Assembly (NCBI RefSeq): GCF_004299785.2
Contig: NZ_CP036246.2
Span: forward strand, 558,001 to 622,000
Origin: Arcobacter porcinus
GTDB taxonomy: Bacteria > Campylobacterota > Campylobacteria > Campylobacterales > Arcobacteraceae
Length of the DNA: 64,000 nt
Reading direction: 5' to 3'
This document shows positions 27,653-37,709 of this stretch, in pieces. Made by a program: the position numbers and the translations under genes. A model generated the notes under the pieces. The model saw only the letters and a list, made by a program, of their open reading frames with translations. It did no database searches and had not been told where the DNA came from. The stretch's first letter is position 1. Every line of letters begins with the position of its first letter.

Positions 27653-28222
27653 ATGAAAAAACTATTTTTAATTATTGGAGCACCTGGAAGTGGAAAAACG
27701 ACAGATGCCGAACTTATAGCAAAAAAACATGAAAATATAACTCACTATAGTACAGGCGATATGCTAAGAGCTGAGATGGCAAAAGATAGTGATATAGGAA
27801 AAGAGATAGCAAAATATGTAAATGCTGGAAATATAGTACCAATTAAAATAGCTATACAAACTATAGTAAATGCTATAAAAAATGCTCCAACACCTACAAT
27901 AATAATAGATGGATATCCTAGAAGTTTAGAGCAGATGAGTGCTTTGGATGAGTATTTGAAAAATGAGAAAGAGTTAGAGCTAATCTCTTGTATAGAGGTA
28001 GTTGTAAGCGAAGAAGTTGCAAAAGATAGAGTGCTTGGAAGAAATAGGGGAGATGATGATAAGGTTGAAGTATTTAACAACAGAATGAGTGTGTATATTG
28101 AGCCTTTAAAAGCTATTCAAGATTTTTATGAATCAAAAAATATTTTGAAAAAAATAGATGGAGAGCGAACTATAGAAGAGATTGTAGATGAGATGGAAAA
28201 ATTCATTTTGTCAAAAATATAG
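27653..28222 (+). CDS. Second adenylate kinase, short Campylobacter-type form
   Basis: A 189-residue nucleoside monophosphate kinase with P-loop GAPGSGKT (9-16), STGDMLRAEMAK, GYPRS in place of GFPRT, and a short LID (LGRNRGDDDKVEVFNNRM) without cysteines. Epsilonproteobacterial Adk (as in Campylobacter) has this short form and GYPRS; so this may be the ancestral enzyme and 26799 the added one, or the two differ in substrate. Good AAAAGGAA site upstream. Confidence 0.9.
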   Translation: MKKLFLIIGAPGSGKTTDAELIAKKHENITHYSTGDMLRAEMAKDSDIGKEIAKYVNAGNIVPIKIAIQTIVNAIKNAPTPTIIIDGYPRSLEQMSALDEYLKNEKELELISCIEVVVSEEVAKDRVLGRNRGDDDKVEVFNNRMSVYIEPLKAIQDFYESKNILKKIDGERTIEEIVDEMEKFILSKI

Positions 28223-28241
28223 TAAAAAAAGATTTTAATCA

Positions 28242-29000
28242 GTGAAAAATAGAGTAAATTTTTATAGCGTAATTATTGGAACTGAACTTTTAAATGGTAG
28301 AAGAAAAGATGCTCACTTTGCATTTTTAAATCAAGAGCTTTTAAAGCGTGGTTGGGAACATAAAGCATCTTTTGTGATTGAAGATGATAAAGAGTTGATG
28401 CTAAAAATATTTAATCTTATAAAATCTGATGAACATAGTGTGATGTTTTGTTTTGGTGGAATTGGAGCAACTCCAGATGATTTTACAAGGCAAATAGCTG
28501 CAGATGCTTTTACAAACTCACAAATGGAGTTTCACGAAGAAGCTAAGAAAAGAATAGAAAATAGATTTAAAGATGAAGCATATCCTCATAGAGTAAATAT
28601 GGCGTATCTTCCAATAAATGCAAAACTTCTAAAAAATGTTGTAAATGATGTAGCTGGATTTTATTTAGAAGATAGATTCTTTTTTACACCAGGATTTCCA
28701 TCTATGAGTCAAAGTATGGTTTTGGAGGCTTTGGATAGACACTACACAAAATCAAATATCAAAAAATATAGAAAAACAGTGACAATTGTAAGTAGTGAGA
28801 ATGACTTAATAGAAGTTATGAAAAAAATTCCAACACACCTTGAGTTTTCATCTTTGCCAAAGATTATTGGAAATGAAAGAAGAGTTGTAATATCTGTTGC
28901 TGGATATAATCAAGATGAGGTAAATTTTGCTTTTAAACTTTTTTTGGATTTTTGCCTTGAAAATAAAAAAGAGTATGTTTTGGAAGATATAAATGGATAA
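28242..29000 (+). CDS. CinA-like molybdopterin-binding-domain protein
   Basis: A 252-residue protein with the MoCF/CinA N-terminal fold: VIIGTELLNGRRKDAHF, FGGIGATPDDFTRQIAADAF (G-G-I/G-P-T-x-D-D-type motif) and FTPGFPSM. It lacks the C-terminal deamidase domain of full CinA. Related proteins bind or process nucleotide or pterin cofactors (pyrophosphatase-like); the role here is unproven. Start is GTG with no clear ribosome site; its end overlaps the next gene by 8 bases. Confidence 0.75.
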   Translation: MKNRVNFYSVIIGTELLNGRRKDAHFAFLNQELLKRGWEHKASFVIEDDKELMLKIFNLIKSDEHSVMFCFGGIGATPDDFTRQIAADAFTNSQMEFHEEAKKRIENRFKDEAYPHRVNMAYLPINAKLLKNVVNDVAGFYLEDRFFFTPGFPSMSQSMVLEALDRHYTKSNIKKYRKTVTIVSSENDLIEVMKKIPTHLEFSSLPKIIGNERRVVISVAGYNQDEVNFAFKLFLDFCLENKKEYVLEDING

Positions 29001-30000
29001 ACAAATACGAAATAGTACAGCTGAATTTTTAATTTTTACTTCTCAAAATAAAGAAGATAGTATTGAAGTAAAAGTTTTTGAAGAGTCTGTTTGGCTAACT
29101 CAAAATATGATAGCACAGCTTTTTGATAAAGGTAGAACTACTATTACAGAACATTTAAAAAATATATTTGAAAGTGAAGAATTGGATGAAAAATCAGTAT
29201 GTCGGGAATTCCGACATACTGCAAATGATGGTAAAACTTACAATACAAAATATTATAACTTAGATGCAATAATTTCAGTTGGATATAGAGTAAACTCAAA
29301 AAAAGCTACACAGTTTAGACAGTGGGCTACAAGTGTATTAAAAGAGTTTGCTATAAAAGGATTTGTTCTTGATAAAAAAAGACTAGAAAATGGCTCATTT
29401 TTAGGTCAAAACTATTTTGATAAACTACTTGAAGAAATAAGAGAGATAAGAGTTAGTGAAAGAGTGTTTTATCAAAAACTAACAGATATTTACTCTACAA
29501 GTGTTGATTATAATAAAGATGATGAAACAACTAAAAACTTTTTTGCAAAAGTACAAAATAAACTTCATTTTGCTATTCATAGACAAACAGCAGCTGAACT
29601 GATTTTCAATAGAGCAAATAGCCAAAAAGAGAAAATGGGATTAACTTCTTGGGATAATGCACCTGATGGTAAAATATTAAAATCAGATGTAACAATTGCA
29701 AAAAATTATCTAAGCCGTGAAGAACTTGAATCATTAGGAAGAGTTGTAAATGCCTTTTTAGATTTAGCAGAAGATAGAGCAAAAAGAAATATTCCAATGA
29801 CTATGGAAGATTGGGCTACAAGACTTGATAAGTTTTTAGATGCTGATGATAGAGAGATTTTAAAAGATAGTGGAAAAATCACTAAAAAAATAGCCAATGA
29901 AAAAGCAATAAGCGAATTTGAAAAATATAGAGTAGTTCAAGATAGACTGTTTATGAATGATTTTGATAAATTGCTTATGAATTTAAAAAATAAAAATTAA
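28993..30000 (+). CDS. RhuM-family protein
   Basis: A 335-residue protein with the RhuM layout: an N-terminal part with VWLTQNMIAQLFDKGRTTITEHLKNIF (phage-antirepressor-like helix-turn-helix region), SVCREFRHTANDGKTYNTKYYNLDAIISVGYRVNS, a middle coiled region, and a conserved C-terminal part. RhuM proteins are scattered in pathogenicity or defence regions, and their biochemical role is not settled. It overlaps the CinA-like gene by 8 bases and is followed 9 bases later by the restriction-modification gene, so it probably belongs to that accessory module. A long palindrome lies inside its coding sequence at 29195-29221. Confidence 0.85.
   Translation: MDKQIRNSTAEFLIFTSQNKEDSIEVKVFEESVWLTQNMIAQLFDKGRTTITEHLKNIFESEELDEKSVCREFRHTANDGKTYNTKYYNLDAIISVGYRVNSKKATQFRQWATSVLKEFAIKGFVLDKKRLENGSFLGQNYFDKLLEEIREIRVSERVFYQKLTDIYSTSVDYNKDDETTKNFFAKVQNKLHFAIHRQTAAELIFNRANSQKEKMGLTSWDNAPDGKILKSDVTIAKNYLSREELESLGRVVNAFLDLAEDRAKRNIPMTMEDWATRLDKFLDADDREILKDSGKITKKIANEKAISEFEKYRVVQDRLFMNDFDKLLMNLKNKN
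29195..29221. repeat. 27-bp inverted repeat inside the RhuM gene
   Basis: CAGTATGTCGG (29195-29205) and CCGACATACTG (29211-29221) are perfect complements flanking GAATT. It encodes the SVCREFRHTA part of the protein. Its CG content is much higher than nearby sequence. A coding segment is unlikely to form an 11-bp perfect arm by chance, so either protein sequence or DNA/RNA function has fixed it. Confidence 0.6.
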
Positions 30001-30009
30001 GAGATAAAA

Positions 30010-33000
30010 ATGATACACAACTACATAGAAAATATAAATAGACTTTTTGTTACTGGAAATGCAAGAGAGCATAGTTATAGAGGGGATTTACAAGATTTAT
30101 TAAATAAAATCATAGATGATAAAGATATAGTTGTAACAAACGAACCAGCAAGAATAGTAAATGTTGGAGCTCCTGATTATAGTATTACAAAAAAAGATAT
30201 TCCAATAGGATATATTGAAGCAAAAGATATAAACAAACCACTAAATAGCAAGGATTATACAGAGCAGTTTGATAGATACAAAAATGCTCTTGATAATCTT
30301 ATAATCACAGATTATATGGATTTTTGGTTTTACAAAAGTGGCGAACTTACAAATAAAATCGCAATAGCAAAAATAGAAGATGATAAAATTGTAGCTGTTG
30401 AAGAAAACTTTTTATTATTTATAAACAATATAAAAAGCTTTACAACACAAATATCACAAACAATCACAAGTCCAAGTAAACTAGCAAAAATGATGGCTGG
30501 AAAAGCAAGACTTCTTCAAAATGTAATTGAAAGAGCGATAATAAGTGAAGATGAAAGCGATGCAAACAACTCACTTAGAGAGCAGTTGGAAGTTTTTAAA
30601 GCTACTTTAATTCACGATATTACACCTGAGAGTTTTGCAGATATTTATGCTCAAACTATTGCTTATGGAATGTTTGCAGCAAGACTTCATGATGATACAA
30701 TGGATACATTTACAAGACAAGAGGCTGTTTTTTTAATACCAAAATCAAATCCATTTTTAAGAGGACTTTTTAACTATGTAAGTGGAGCTGATTGTGATGA
30801 TAGAATTATTTGGATTATAGACTCTTTAGCAGAGATATTTCTAGCAACAGATGTAAAAAAACTTTTAGATGGTTTTAGCCAAAAAAGTGGAATGAACGAC
30901 CCAATAATTCACTTTTATGAAACATTTTTAAGTGAATATAATCCAGCTTTGAGAAAAAGTAGAGGAGTTTGGTACACTCCACAAGCTGTTGTAAACTTTA
31001 TAGTTCGTGCTTGTGATGAGGTGCTTAAAGATGAGTTTGATTTAAGTGATGGTTTAAGCGATGAGACAAAAATCAAAATAAAAGTAGATGATATAAATGC
31101 AGGTTATACAAAATCAGGACAAAAGATAAAAAAAGAACTAGAAGTTCATAAAGTGCAAATTCTAGATCCAGCAACAGGAACTGGAACATTTTTGGCTGAG
31201 ACTATAAAGTTTATCAAAAAAGATTTTTGGGGTGGAAGTTGGAGCTCTTATGTAGAAGAGCATTTAATACCTAGATTAAATGGTTTTGAGCTTCTTATGG
31301 CATCTTATGCTATGGCACATTTAAAGCTAGATTTACTTCTTCTTGAAACTGGATATAAACCCTCAAAAGAGCAAAAAAGATTTAATATCTTTCTTACAAA
31401 CTCACTTGAAGAGCATCATGAACAATCTGGAAATCTTTTTGCCTCATATTTGGCAAATGAGAGTAAAGAGGCTGATAGAGTAAAAAAAGATGTACCTGTG
31501 ATGGTTGTGATGGGAAATCCACCGTATAGTGGACACTCTTCAAATAAAAATGATTTTATTGATAAACTACTTGAAGATTATAAAAAAGAGAGTGATGGAA
31601 GTAAATTAAAAGAGAAAAATCCAAAATGGCTAAATGATGATTATGTAAAATTTATAAGATATAGTGAAAGTTATATTGAGAAAAATCAAGAGGGAGTTTT
31701 AGGATTTATTACAAATAATAGTTATATAAATAATCCAACTTTTAGAGGTATGAGATACCATCTTTTAAAAACATTTGACAAAATCTATGTAATAGATTTA
31801 CATGGAGATTCAAAGAAAAAAGAAACAGCACCAGATGGAAGCAAAGATGAAAATATCTTTGATATTATGCAAGGTGTAGCAATAATAATAGCTATAAAGA
31901 AAAAACAAAAAAACAAAAAACTAGCAGAACTATATCTTTGTGATATTTATGGAAAAAGAGATTTCAAATATGGGTTTTTAACTGAGAATAGTTTAAAAAG
32001 TTTACCTTTTGAAAAAATCGAGTTTAAAGAACCTGATTTTTATTTTAAAAGTCAAAACTTTCAAAAATTAATAGAATATGAAAAGAATTTTAAAATTAAT
32101 GAATTATTTACAATAAATTCTGCTGGAATAGTTACAGCTAGAGATGGTTTAGTTATTGATGAAAATGAACATAAATTAAAAGATAAAATTTTGAATTTTT
32201 ATGAAGATAAAGAAATGATTTTAAAAGAAAATGAAAATTTTAAAATAGATAAGATTAGAAATAATTTCAGTTTTGATGAAAAATATATAAAAATGATTTC
32301 TCATAGAATTTTTGATAATAAATTTATATATTATCACTCTCCATTTATTGAAAGAGATAGATTTAATGTAATGAAACATTTTAATAAAAATAATTTAGGA
32401 ATTGCAATATCTAGGCAATGTCAAGATGATTGGAAACACATTTTTATATCAAAAAATATTACAGATTTGAATTTAACTGGAACGGCAGGAAAATTTGGTA
32501 GTGGATATTTATGTCCTTTATATTTATACCCAGATGAAAACTCTTTAACAAATGAAAGAACACCAAATCTAAATCTTGAAATAGTAAATGAGATTGAAGA
32601 AAAATTAACACTTAAATTTTTAAATGAGAAAATTGAAGATTCTGCAACTTTTGCACCAATAGATATCTTGGATTATATCTATGCTGTTTTACATAGTCCT
32701 AGTTATAGAGAAAAATACAAAGAGTTTTTAAAAATAGACTTCCCAAGAGTTCCATATCCAAAGCCTGAAACTTTTTGGCAATTGGTTAGTTTGGGAGGAA
32801 AATTAAGAAGCTTACATCTACTAGAAGATACATCTCTTGATGAGCGAATCATAGATATAAAAGGTGAGGGCGAACTACTTATCAAAAATAGTCTAAACAA
32901 AAAAGATTTTAGTATAGAAAATGCTCAAGTAGAGCTTAGATTAAATGATGAGGTAAGTGTTGTAAATATTCCTTTAGTTGCGTGGGAGTTTTATATTGGT

Positions 33001-33147
33001 GGTTATCAACCTGCTCAAAAGTGGCTAAAAGATAGAGTTGGAAGAGTTTTAAGTAGAGCCGATATGAAGCACTACAACCGTATCATAAATGCACTTTGTA
33101 AAACAGATTTGATAATGAAAAAAATAGATGAAGTAGCAAAGTTTTAA
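30010..33147 (+). CDS. Single-polypeptide restriction-modification enzyme
   Basis: A 1045-residue enzyme combining a likely PD-(D/E)xK nuclease at the N-terminus (D56 ... E70-A-K72 in APDYSITKKDIPIGYIEAKD) with an N6-adenine methyltransferase: motif I DPATGTGTF starting at residue 386 and motif IV NPPY at 503-506. The C-terminal 400 residues would hold target recognition. The order resembles type IIG or type ISP enzymes, but the SF2 helicase between nuclease and methyltransferase of ISP enzymes is absent. No separate restriction or specificity gene is next to it. A terminator follows. Confidence 0.8.
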   Translation: MIHNYIENINRLFVTGNAREHSYRGDLQDLLNKIIDDKDIVVTNEPARIVNVGAPDYSITKKDIPIGYIEAKDINKPLNSKDYTEQFDRYKNALDNLIITDYMDFWFYKSGELTNKIAIAKIEDDKIVAVEENFLLFINNIKSFTTQISQTITSPSKLAKMMAGKARLLQNVIERAIISEDESDANNSLREQLEVFKATLIHDITPESFADIYAQTIAYGMFAARLHDDTMDTFTRQEAVFLIPKSNPFLRGLFNYVSGADCDDRIIWIIDSLAEIFLATDVKKLLDGFSQKSGMNDPIIHFYETFLSEYNPALRKSRGVWYTPQAVVNFIVRACDEVLKDEFDLSDGLSDETKIKIKVDDINAGYTKSGQKIKKELEVHKVQILDPATGTGTFLAETIKFIKKDFWGGSWSSYVEEHLIPRLNGFELLMASYAMAHLKLDLLLLETGYKPSKEQKRFNIFLTNSLEEHHEQSGNLFASYLANESKEADRVKKDVPVMVVMGNPPYSGHSSNKNDFIDKLLEDYKKESDGSKLKEKNPKWLNDDYVKFIRYSESYIEKNQEGVLGFITNNSYINNPTFRGMRYHLLKTFDKIYVIDLHGDSKKKETAPDGSKDENIFDIMQGVAIIIAIKKKQKNKKLAELYLCDIYGKRDFKYGFLTENSLKSLPFEKIEFKEPDFYFKSQNFQKLIEYEKNFKINELFTINSAGIVTARDGLVIDENEHKLKDKILNFYEDKEMILKENENFKIDKIRNNFSFDEKYIKMISHRIFDNKFIYYHSPFIERDRFNVMKHFNKNNLGIAISRQCQDDWKHIFISKNITDLNLTGTAGKFGSGYLCPLYLYPDENSLTNERTPNLNLEIVNEIEEKLTLKFLNEKIEDSATFAPIDILDYIYAVLHSPSYREKYKEFLKIDFPRVPYPKPETFWQLVSLGGKLRSLHLLEDTSLDERIIDIKGEGELLIKNSLNKKDFSIENAQVELRLNDEVSVVNIPLVAWEFYIGGYQPAQKWLKDRVGRVLSRADMKHYNRIINALCKTDLIMKKIDEVAKF

Positions 33148-33158
33148 TCAAACTTTGC
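33136..33158 (+). terminator. Terminator after the restriction-modification gene
   Basis: GCAAAGTTT (33136-33144) and AAACTTTGC (33150-33158) form a perfect 9-bp stem around a 5-base loop that contains the gene's stop codon, then CTTTATATTT. It separates the gene from the convergent aminotransferase. Confidence 0.7.
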
Positions 33159-33174
33159 CTTTATATTTAAAGCT

Positions 33175-34338
33175 CTATTTTAAGGCTAAAACTGTATTTT
33201 TAACTCCCTCTAAAGCCTCTTTTAAAACCTCAAGAGGTGTTGCAATATTTACTCTTATAAAATTATCACCATTTTCTCCAAAAGTTACTCCTGAGATTAC
33301 TCTTACATTTCCTAGCTCTTCTAGTTTTTTTGTAAACTCTTTTGAGTTTAAGCCAAGAGAGCTTATATCAATCCATAATAAATATGTAGCTTCGGCTTTT
33401 ACTACTTTTAGATTTGGGATATTTTTTGATATAAAATCTTCCAAAAAGTTTTTATTTTTTTCAAGATAAATAAGTAGTTCAAAAAGCCAATCTTCACACT
33501 CATTATAAGCACTAATCGTAGATTCAATACCAAAAATATTTAAACTTTTTATCTCATTTCTAACTAAATTTTCATTTAATTTTAATCTATAATCTTGATT
33601 GGCAACAATAATATTAGAAGCTTTTAATCCAGCAAGATTAAAAGTCTTTGTAGCACTTGTACAAGTAATAGAGTTTTGTAAAAACTCTTCACAAATAGAA
33701 GCAAATGGAATAAAAGTAAACTCTTTAAAAACTAAATCTCTATGAATCTCATCACTTACTACCAAAACATTGTATTTTAAACAAAGTTCACCCATTTTTA
33801 TAAGTTCATCTTTTTTCCAAACTCTTCCAACAGGATTATGTGGATTACAAAGAATAAAAAGTTTTGGTTTTTCGTTTTTTAATTTATTTTCAAAATCTTC
33901 AAAATCTATCTCATAGCTACTATTTTCATATATTAAATTATTTGTTACTGCTTCAAGTTCATTTCTTTTTATTGCAATATTAAAATAGTGATAAACAGGA
34001 GATTGTATTAAAACTTTATCTCCTTTTTTGCAAAAAGTTTGAAGAATTGTACTTAAGCTAGGAATCACACCAGTTGTTGCTTCTATCCACTCTTTTTTTA
34101 TATCAAAATTAAATCTTCTTTTAGACCAGTTTATTTCAGATTCATAATATTTATCAGAAATAACTGTATATCCAAATATTTTATGATTTGCTTTTTTGAT
34201 TATACTCTCTACAATTTTTGGAGCAACTTCAAAATCCATATCAGCAACCCACATAGGAATTACACCATCTTTTGTTGTATCCCATTTTGAACTATCTGTA
34301 TTTTTTCTTTCACATATTTTATCAAAATTATAAATCAT
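33175..34338 (-). CDS. PatB/MalY-type C-S lyase (aminotransferase fold)
   Basis: A 387-residue PLP enzyme. It starts with the PatB-type segment (WDTTKDGVIPMWVADMDF), then NPHNPVGR (165-172), SDEIH (195-199) and the PLP lysine K231 in SATKTFNLAG. PatB/MalY enzymes cleave cystathionine or other S-substituted cysteines to pyruvate, ammonia and thiol. It stands 13 bases downstream of the chemoreceptor at 36601, same strand. Confidence 0.9.
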   Translation of the reverse strand: MIYNFDKICERKNTDSSKWDTTKDGVIPMWVADMDFEVAPKIVESIIKKANHKIFGYTVISDKYYESEINWSKRRFNFDIKKEWIEATTGVIPSLSTILQTFCKKGDKVLIQSPVYHYFNIAIKRNELEAVTNNLIYENSSYEIDFEDFENKLKNEKPKLFILCNPHNPVGRVWKKDELIKMGELCLKYNVLVVSDEIHRDLVFKEFTFIPFASICEEFLQNSITCTSATKTFNLAGLKASNIIVANQDYRLKLNENLVRNEIKSLNIFGIESTISAYNECEDWLFELLIYLEKNKNFLEDFISKNIPNLKVVKAEATYLLWIDISSLGLNSKEFTKKLEELGNVRVISGVTFGENGDNFIRVNIATPLEVLKEALEGVKNTVLALK

Positions 34339-34351
34339 ATAAATTCCTAAA

Positions 34352-36601
34352 TTAAATTTTTCCTAAAAACTCTTTTTCATTTACTTTATCTACAACAAGT
34401 TGAGCAATATTATCTGTTTCAACAGCAATTTGTCTTGTTTGTGAAGCTATATTTGCATTCTCTTGAGTTTGAATTTCAAGCTGATTTATAGCGTTATTTA
34501 TCTGTTCAATTCCTATTAACTGCTCTTTTGAAGAGTTCTCTATATCTAAAATAAGATTTGAAGATATAGATATGTTTTTACTTAGATTCTTAAATCCTTC
34601 AATCATATCTCCTGCTATCTCTTTTCCTTCATTTGCTTTTGAAGTTGCAATTTCTACAATATTTTTAATCTCTTTAGCAGCTTCTGCACTTCTATTTGCA
34701 AGATTTCTTACTTCTTGTGCAACAACTGCAAATCCTTTTCCAGCTTCTCCAGCAGTTGCTGCTTCAACAGCTGCATTTAAACTTAAAATATTAGTTTGGA
34801 ATGCAATTTGGTCAATCACTTCAATAGCTTCATTTATTTGGCTTACCTCTTTGTTTATCTCATCCATAGCACTATTTGTTTTATTTGCTAAAGATTCTCC
34901 AATATGAGAAGATTTAATAAGCTCTTTTGATGATTCAGTTATTTTTGCGATATTCTGGGTATTATTTCTTGTATTTGAAGTAATTTGTTCTAAAGATGCA
35001 GCCGTTTGCTCTAAAGATGCAGCAGCTTCATTTGAAGAGATATTTAATCTATCAACATTTTTTAATAAAATATCTGAGCTTTTATCAAGGTTCATTCCAA
35101 TATCTCTATTATCAATTAACATTTCAGTTATAGAATCAGATAGATTATTTACTCCATTTGCTAATTTTAGAAGATGCTCTTTTAAGCCTTTTTTATCTAT
35201 TTTATTTAAGTAGTTATAGTTTGAATATTGCTCTAAAATCACTAAAACATTATCAATATTGTTTTCTAAATTATCTGCCATATTATTTAAAACATTTTTT
35301 AACTCAGTTAATGCAGGATTTGATACACTTATATTTAATCTTTGACATAAATCACCTTGCTCAAATTCACTTAAAACTGCAATTGTTTCGTCAATTAATT
35401 TTCTATCTTCTTCAATAGATTTTTCAGTTATTTCAATATTTTTATTTATCTGCTTAGCAATTACTCCAAATTCATCAATAGAGTCTATTTTTATTTTTTC
35501 TGTATTACTAATCTCTTTGTTTAAATATTTGAAAAATGAGATAAGACCATCTCTTATACTTTTTAAAGAGTTTAAAGATGTTTTTAAAGTAAAGAAAATT
35601 GAAAAAGATATTAAAAGCATAGTTACAATAGAAGCTAAGATTATTAGATACATTGTTTTATATGCATCTTCAAAAATCTCATCATAATTTACACCACCAA
35701 CAACTGTCCAGTTCCAATCTTCAAAAATTTTAAAAATAACAAATTTTTCATGCCCATCCCAAAAATAGTTTAGCATTCCCTCTTTTGCATTTAAAATCTC
35801 TTTAATTATAAAAAAACCGTTTTTATCACTTATTTCTAAACCACTTCCTTTAAGAGAAGGATGAAGAATAAAATTACCATAATCTTTGCTTGAAGTATTT
35901 GAGTTTAAAATATAGTAATAACCACTATTTCCAATCTTTTTATCAGTAATTGTTTTGAACAACTCTTTTATATCATTTTCAATATCATATCCTATGAATG
36001 CTATTCCTATAATCTCACCATCTTTTTTTAAAGGAATATATTTTGACATATAGTTTTTCCCAAATAAAAAGGCACTTCCTAAATACTCTTCTCCTTTTAT
36101 AACTTTTTGGTAACTTGGATGAGATTTATCAAGCTTTGTACCAATAGCTCTAGTTCCATCCTCTTTTTTTAAGCTAGTTGAAACTCTTATAAAATCCTCA
36201 TTGTTTTTTACAAAAATAGTAGCAACAGAACCTTTTGTATTCTGCTCAAATTCATCAACAATATCAAAATTTAAATTTATGATTTTACTATTTATAGTTA
36301 AAGCAGAAGTAGAAAAGTCACCAACTTTTATTAAAATTGATTTATCAAGCTTAATATCTTTAACCATATTAAAAAATACTTCACCTAAAGCATCAGCACC
36401 TGATTTTGATACTTTATTAAAAGTATTGATATTTTCAACTAATAAAGAAATCTCTTTAGAAATAGTATTTTCACTATTTTGTTTCATTGTTTCAAAAGTT
36501 TTTTTAACTATTAAAAAAGTTAAGATAGACATTGAAATAATAATTGCAATAATTGAAACAGAAACAACCTTTGCAGTTACAGATCTTTTTATGAAATCCA
36601 T
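34352..36601 (-). CDS. Methyl-accepting chemotaxis protein with Cache domain
   Basis: A 749-residue chemoreceptor: TM1 about 8-30, periplasmic Cache-type sensor about 35-305 (with a [19 protein letters not shown] end), TM2 about 315-335, a HAMP-like linker, and the signalling hairpin with [19 protein letters not shown] and [15 protein letters not shown]. The ATG at 36601 is chosen because AAGG lies 8 bases upstream; an earlier GTG at 36610 overlaps that site. It ends [10 protein letters not shown], without a CheR-binding tail. Ligand unknown. Confidence 0.9.
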   Translation of the reverse strand: MDFIKRSVTAKVVSVSIIAIIISMSILTFLIVKKTFETMKQNSENTISKEISLLVENINTFNKVSKSGADALGEVFFNMVKDIKLDKSILIKVGDFSTSALTINSKIINLNFDIVDEFEQNTKGSVATIFVKNNEDFIRVSTSLKKEDGTRAIGTKLDKSHPSYQKVIKGEEYLGSAFLFGKNYMSKYIPLKKDGEIIGIAFIGYDIENDIKELFKTITDKKIGNSGYYYILNSNTSSKDYGNFILHPSLKGSGLEISDKNGFFIIKEILNAKEGMLNYFWDGHEKFVIFKIFEDWNWTVVGGVNYDEIFEDAYKTMYLIILASIVTMLLISFSIFFTLKTSLNSLKSIRDGLISFFKYLNKEISNTEKIKIDSIDEFGVIAKQINKNIEITEKSIEEDRKLIDETIAVLSEFEQGDLCQRLNISVSNPALTELKNVLNNMADNLENNIDNVLVILEQYSNYNYLNKIDKKGLKEHLLKLANGVNNLSDSITEMLIDNRDIGMNLDKSSDILLKNVDRLNISSNEAAASLEQTAASLEQITSNTRNNTQNIAKITESSKELIKSSHIGESLANKTNSAMDEINKEVSQINEAIEVIDQIAFQTNILSLNAAVEAATAGEAGKGFAVVAQEVRNLANRSAEAAKEIKNIVEIATSKANEGKEIAGDMIEGFKNLSKNISISSNLILDIENSSKEQLIGIEQINNAINQLEIQTQENANIASQTRQIAVETDNIAQLVVDKVNEKEFLGKI

Positions 36602-36683
36602 TTTAAGCACCTTGTAAAAAAATTAGTAAAGTATATTTTACCATAAATAATATTTAAAAATGCAAAGTAATATAAAAATAATA

Positions 36684-37709
36684 TTATTCTACTATCTCTC
36701 TTTGTATATTATCTTTTAATGAACAAGTTATTTCATAAGATATTGTATTGTGTATTTCTGCTAATTTTGTAACATCATCAAAAATACAAACTTCATCATC
36801 ATCACTATTTATTGAAAGATTATCCATAGATACTCTTCCTAGAATATTATAATTCTTTGGAGTTAAATATGGAGTTTTTCCATCTAATCTTAAAAAACCA
36901 TCTCCATAACCAATATCATAGGTTGAAACAAGCATTTTAGAATCAGCTGTAAATTTTCCTCCATAACCAATACTTTGCCCTTTTTCTAAAGTTCTTGTTG
37001 CCATTTTATTTGCCCAAAGTGACATAACAGGTTTTAATTTTGGAAAATTAAAAATGTGAGAATTATCTAAATATCCATAAGTCGCAATTCCAACTCTAGC
37101 AAAATCTTCATCGAAAAACTCTTTTCTAAAAAGAGCACTTGAGTTACAAGAGTGAAAAGCTGGTAAAGGTAAAAAAAGTTTTTCACATACCTTTTTAACC
37201 TTAGCCTTTGCTTTATTAAAGTTTTCATTTTGCCAAAAGAAATCAGTGCTTAAATTATCTGCACCTCTATGATGTGTAAAAACTCCTGAAATAGTGGCTT
37301 TTTGCTTCAGAAGCCCGAAAATAGCATCTTCTATCTCATCATAAGATATTCCATTTCTATGCATTCCTGTATCAATTTTTAGATGAACATTGGCTTTTTC
37401 TGGGACTTTTTTTATATCTTCAAGACTATTTATTGCTATGTGAAAAGTATGTGAATAGTTGTGAAAAGATGTATCAGCCAGAACTAAAATATATGGAAAA
37501 AACTCTTCTATCTTTTGTGCATCTTTTATAGTTCTTACAACTGCTTTTTTAATACCAAATTCACTTGCTAGTTTTGCAATTTCAACTAAACCATGACCAT
37601 ATGCATTGTCTTTCAAAACAACTGCTACTTTATCTTTACTTGTTGCTTTATTACTTATTATTTCTAAATTATAAAATAGTTTGTTTTTATCTAGTAAGAT
37701 CTTCGCCAC
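36684..37709 (-). CDS. alr: Alanine racemase
   Basis: A 341-residue PLP enzyme that makes D-alanine for peptidoglycan. PLP lysine K33 in [11 protein letters not shown], and the second catalytic base Tyr268 in IGYGDGF; also SMDNL (294-298). GTG start, overlapping the uvrC end by 23 bases in another frame, so translation is likely coupled. Confidence 0.95.
   Translation of the reverse strand: MAKILLDKNKLFYNLEIISNKATSKDKVAVVLKDNAYGHGLVEIAKLASEFGIKKAVVRTIKDAQKIEEFFPYILVLADTSFHNYSHTFHIAINSLEDIKKVPEKANVHLKIDTGMHRNGISYDEIEDAIFGLLKQKATISGVFTHHRGADNLSTDFFWQNENFNKAKAKVKKVCEKLFLPLPAFHSCNSSALFRKEFFDEDFARVGIATYGYLDNSHIFNFPKLKPVMSLWANKMATRTLEKGQSIGYGGKFTADSKMLVSTYDIGYGDGFLRLDGKTPYLTPKNYNILGRVSMDNLSINSDDDEVCIFDDVTKLAEIHNTISYEITCSLKDNIQREIVE

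Noticed and set aside
36602-36683. Sigma28 promoter for the chemoreceptor gene
   Set aside because: No CGATWT-like -10 was found; only AT-rich sequence with weak sigma70-like matches.
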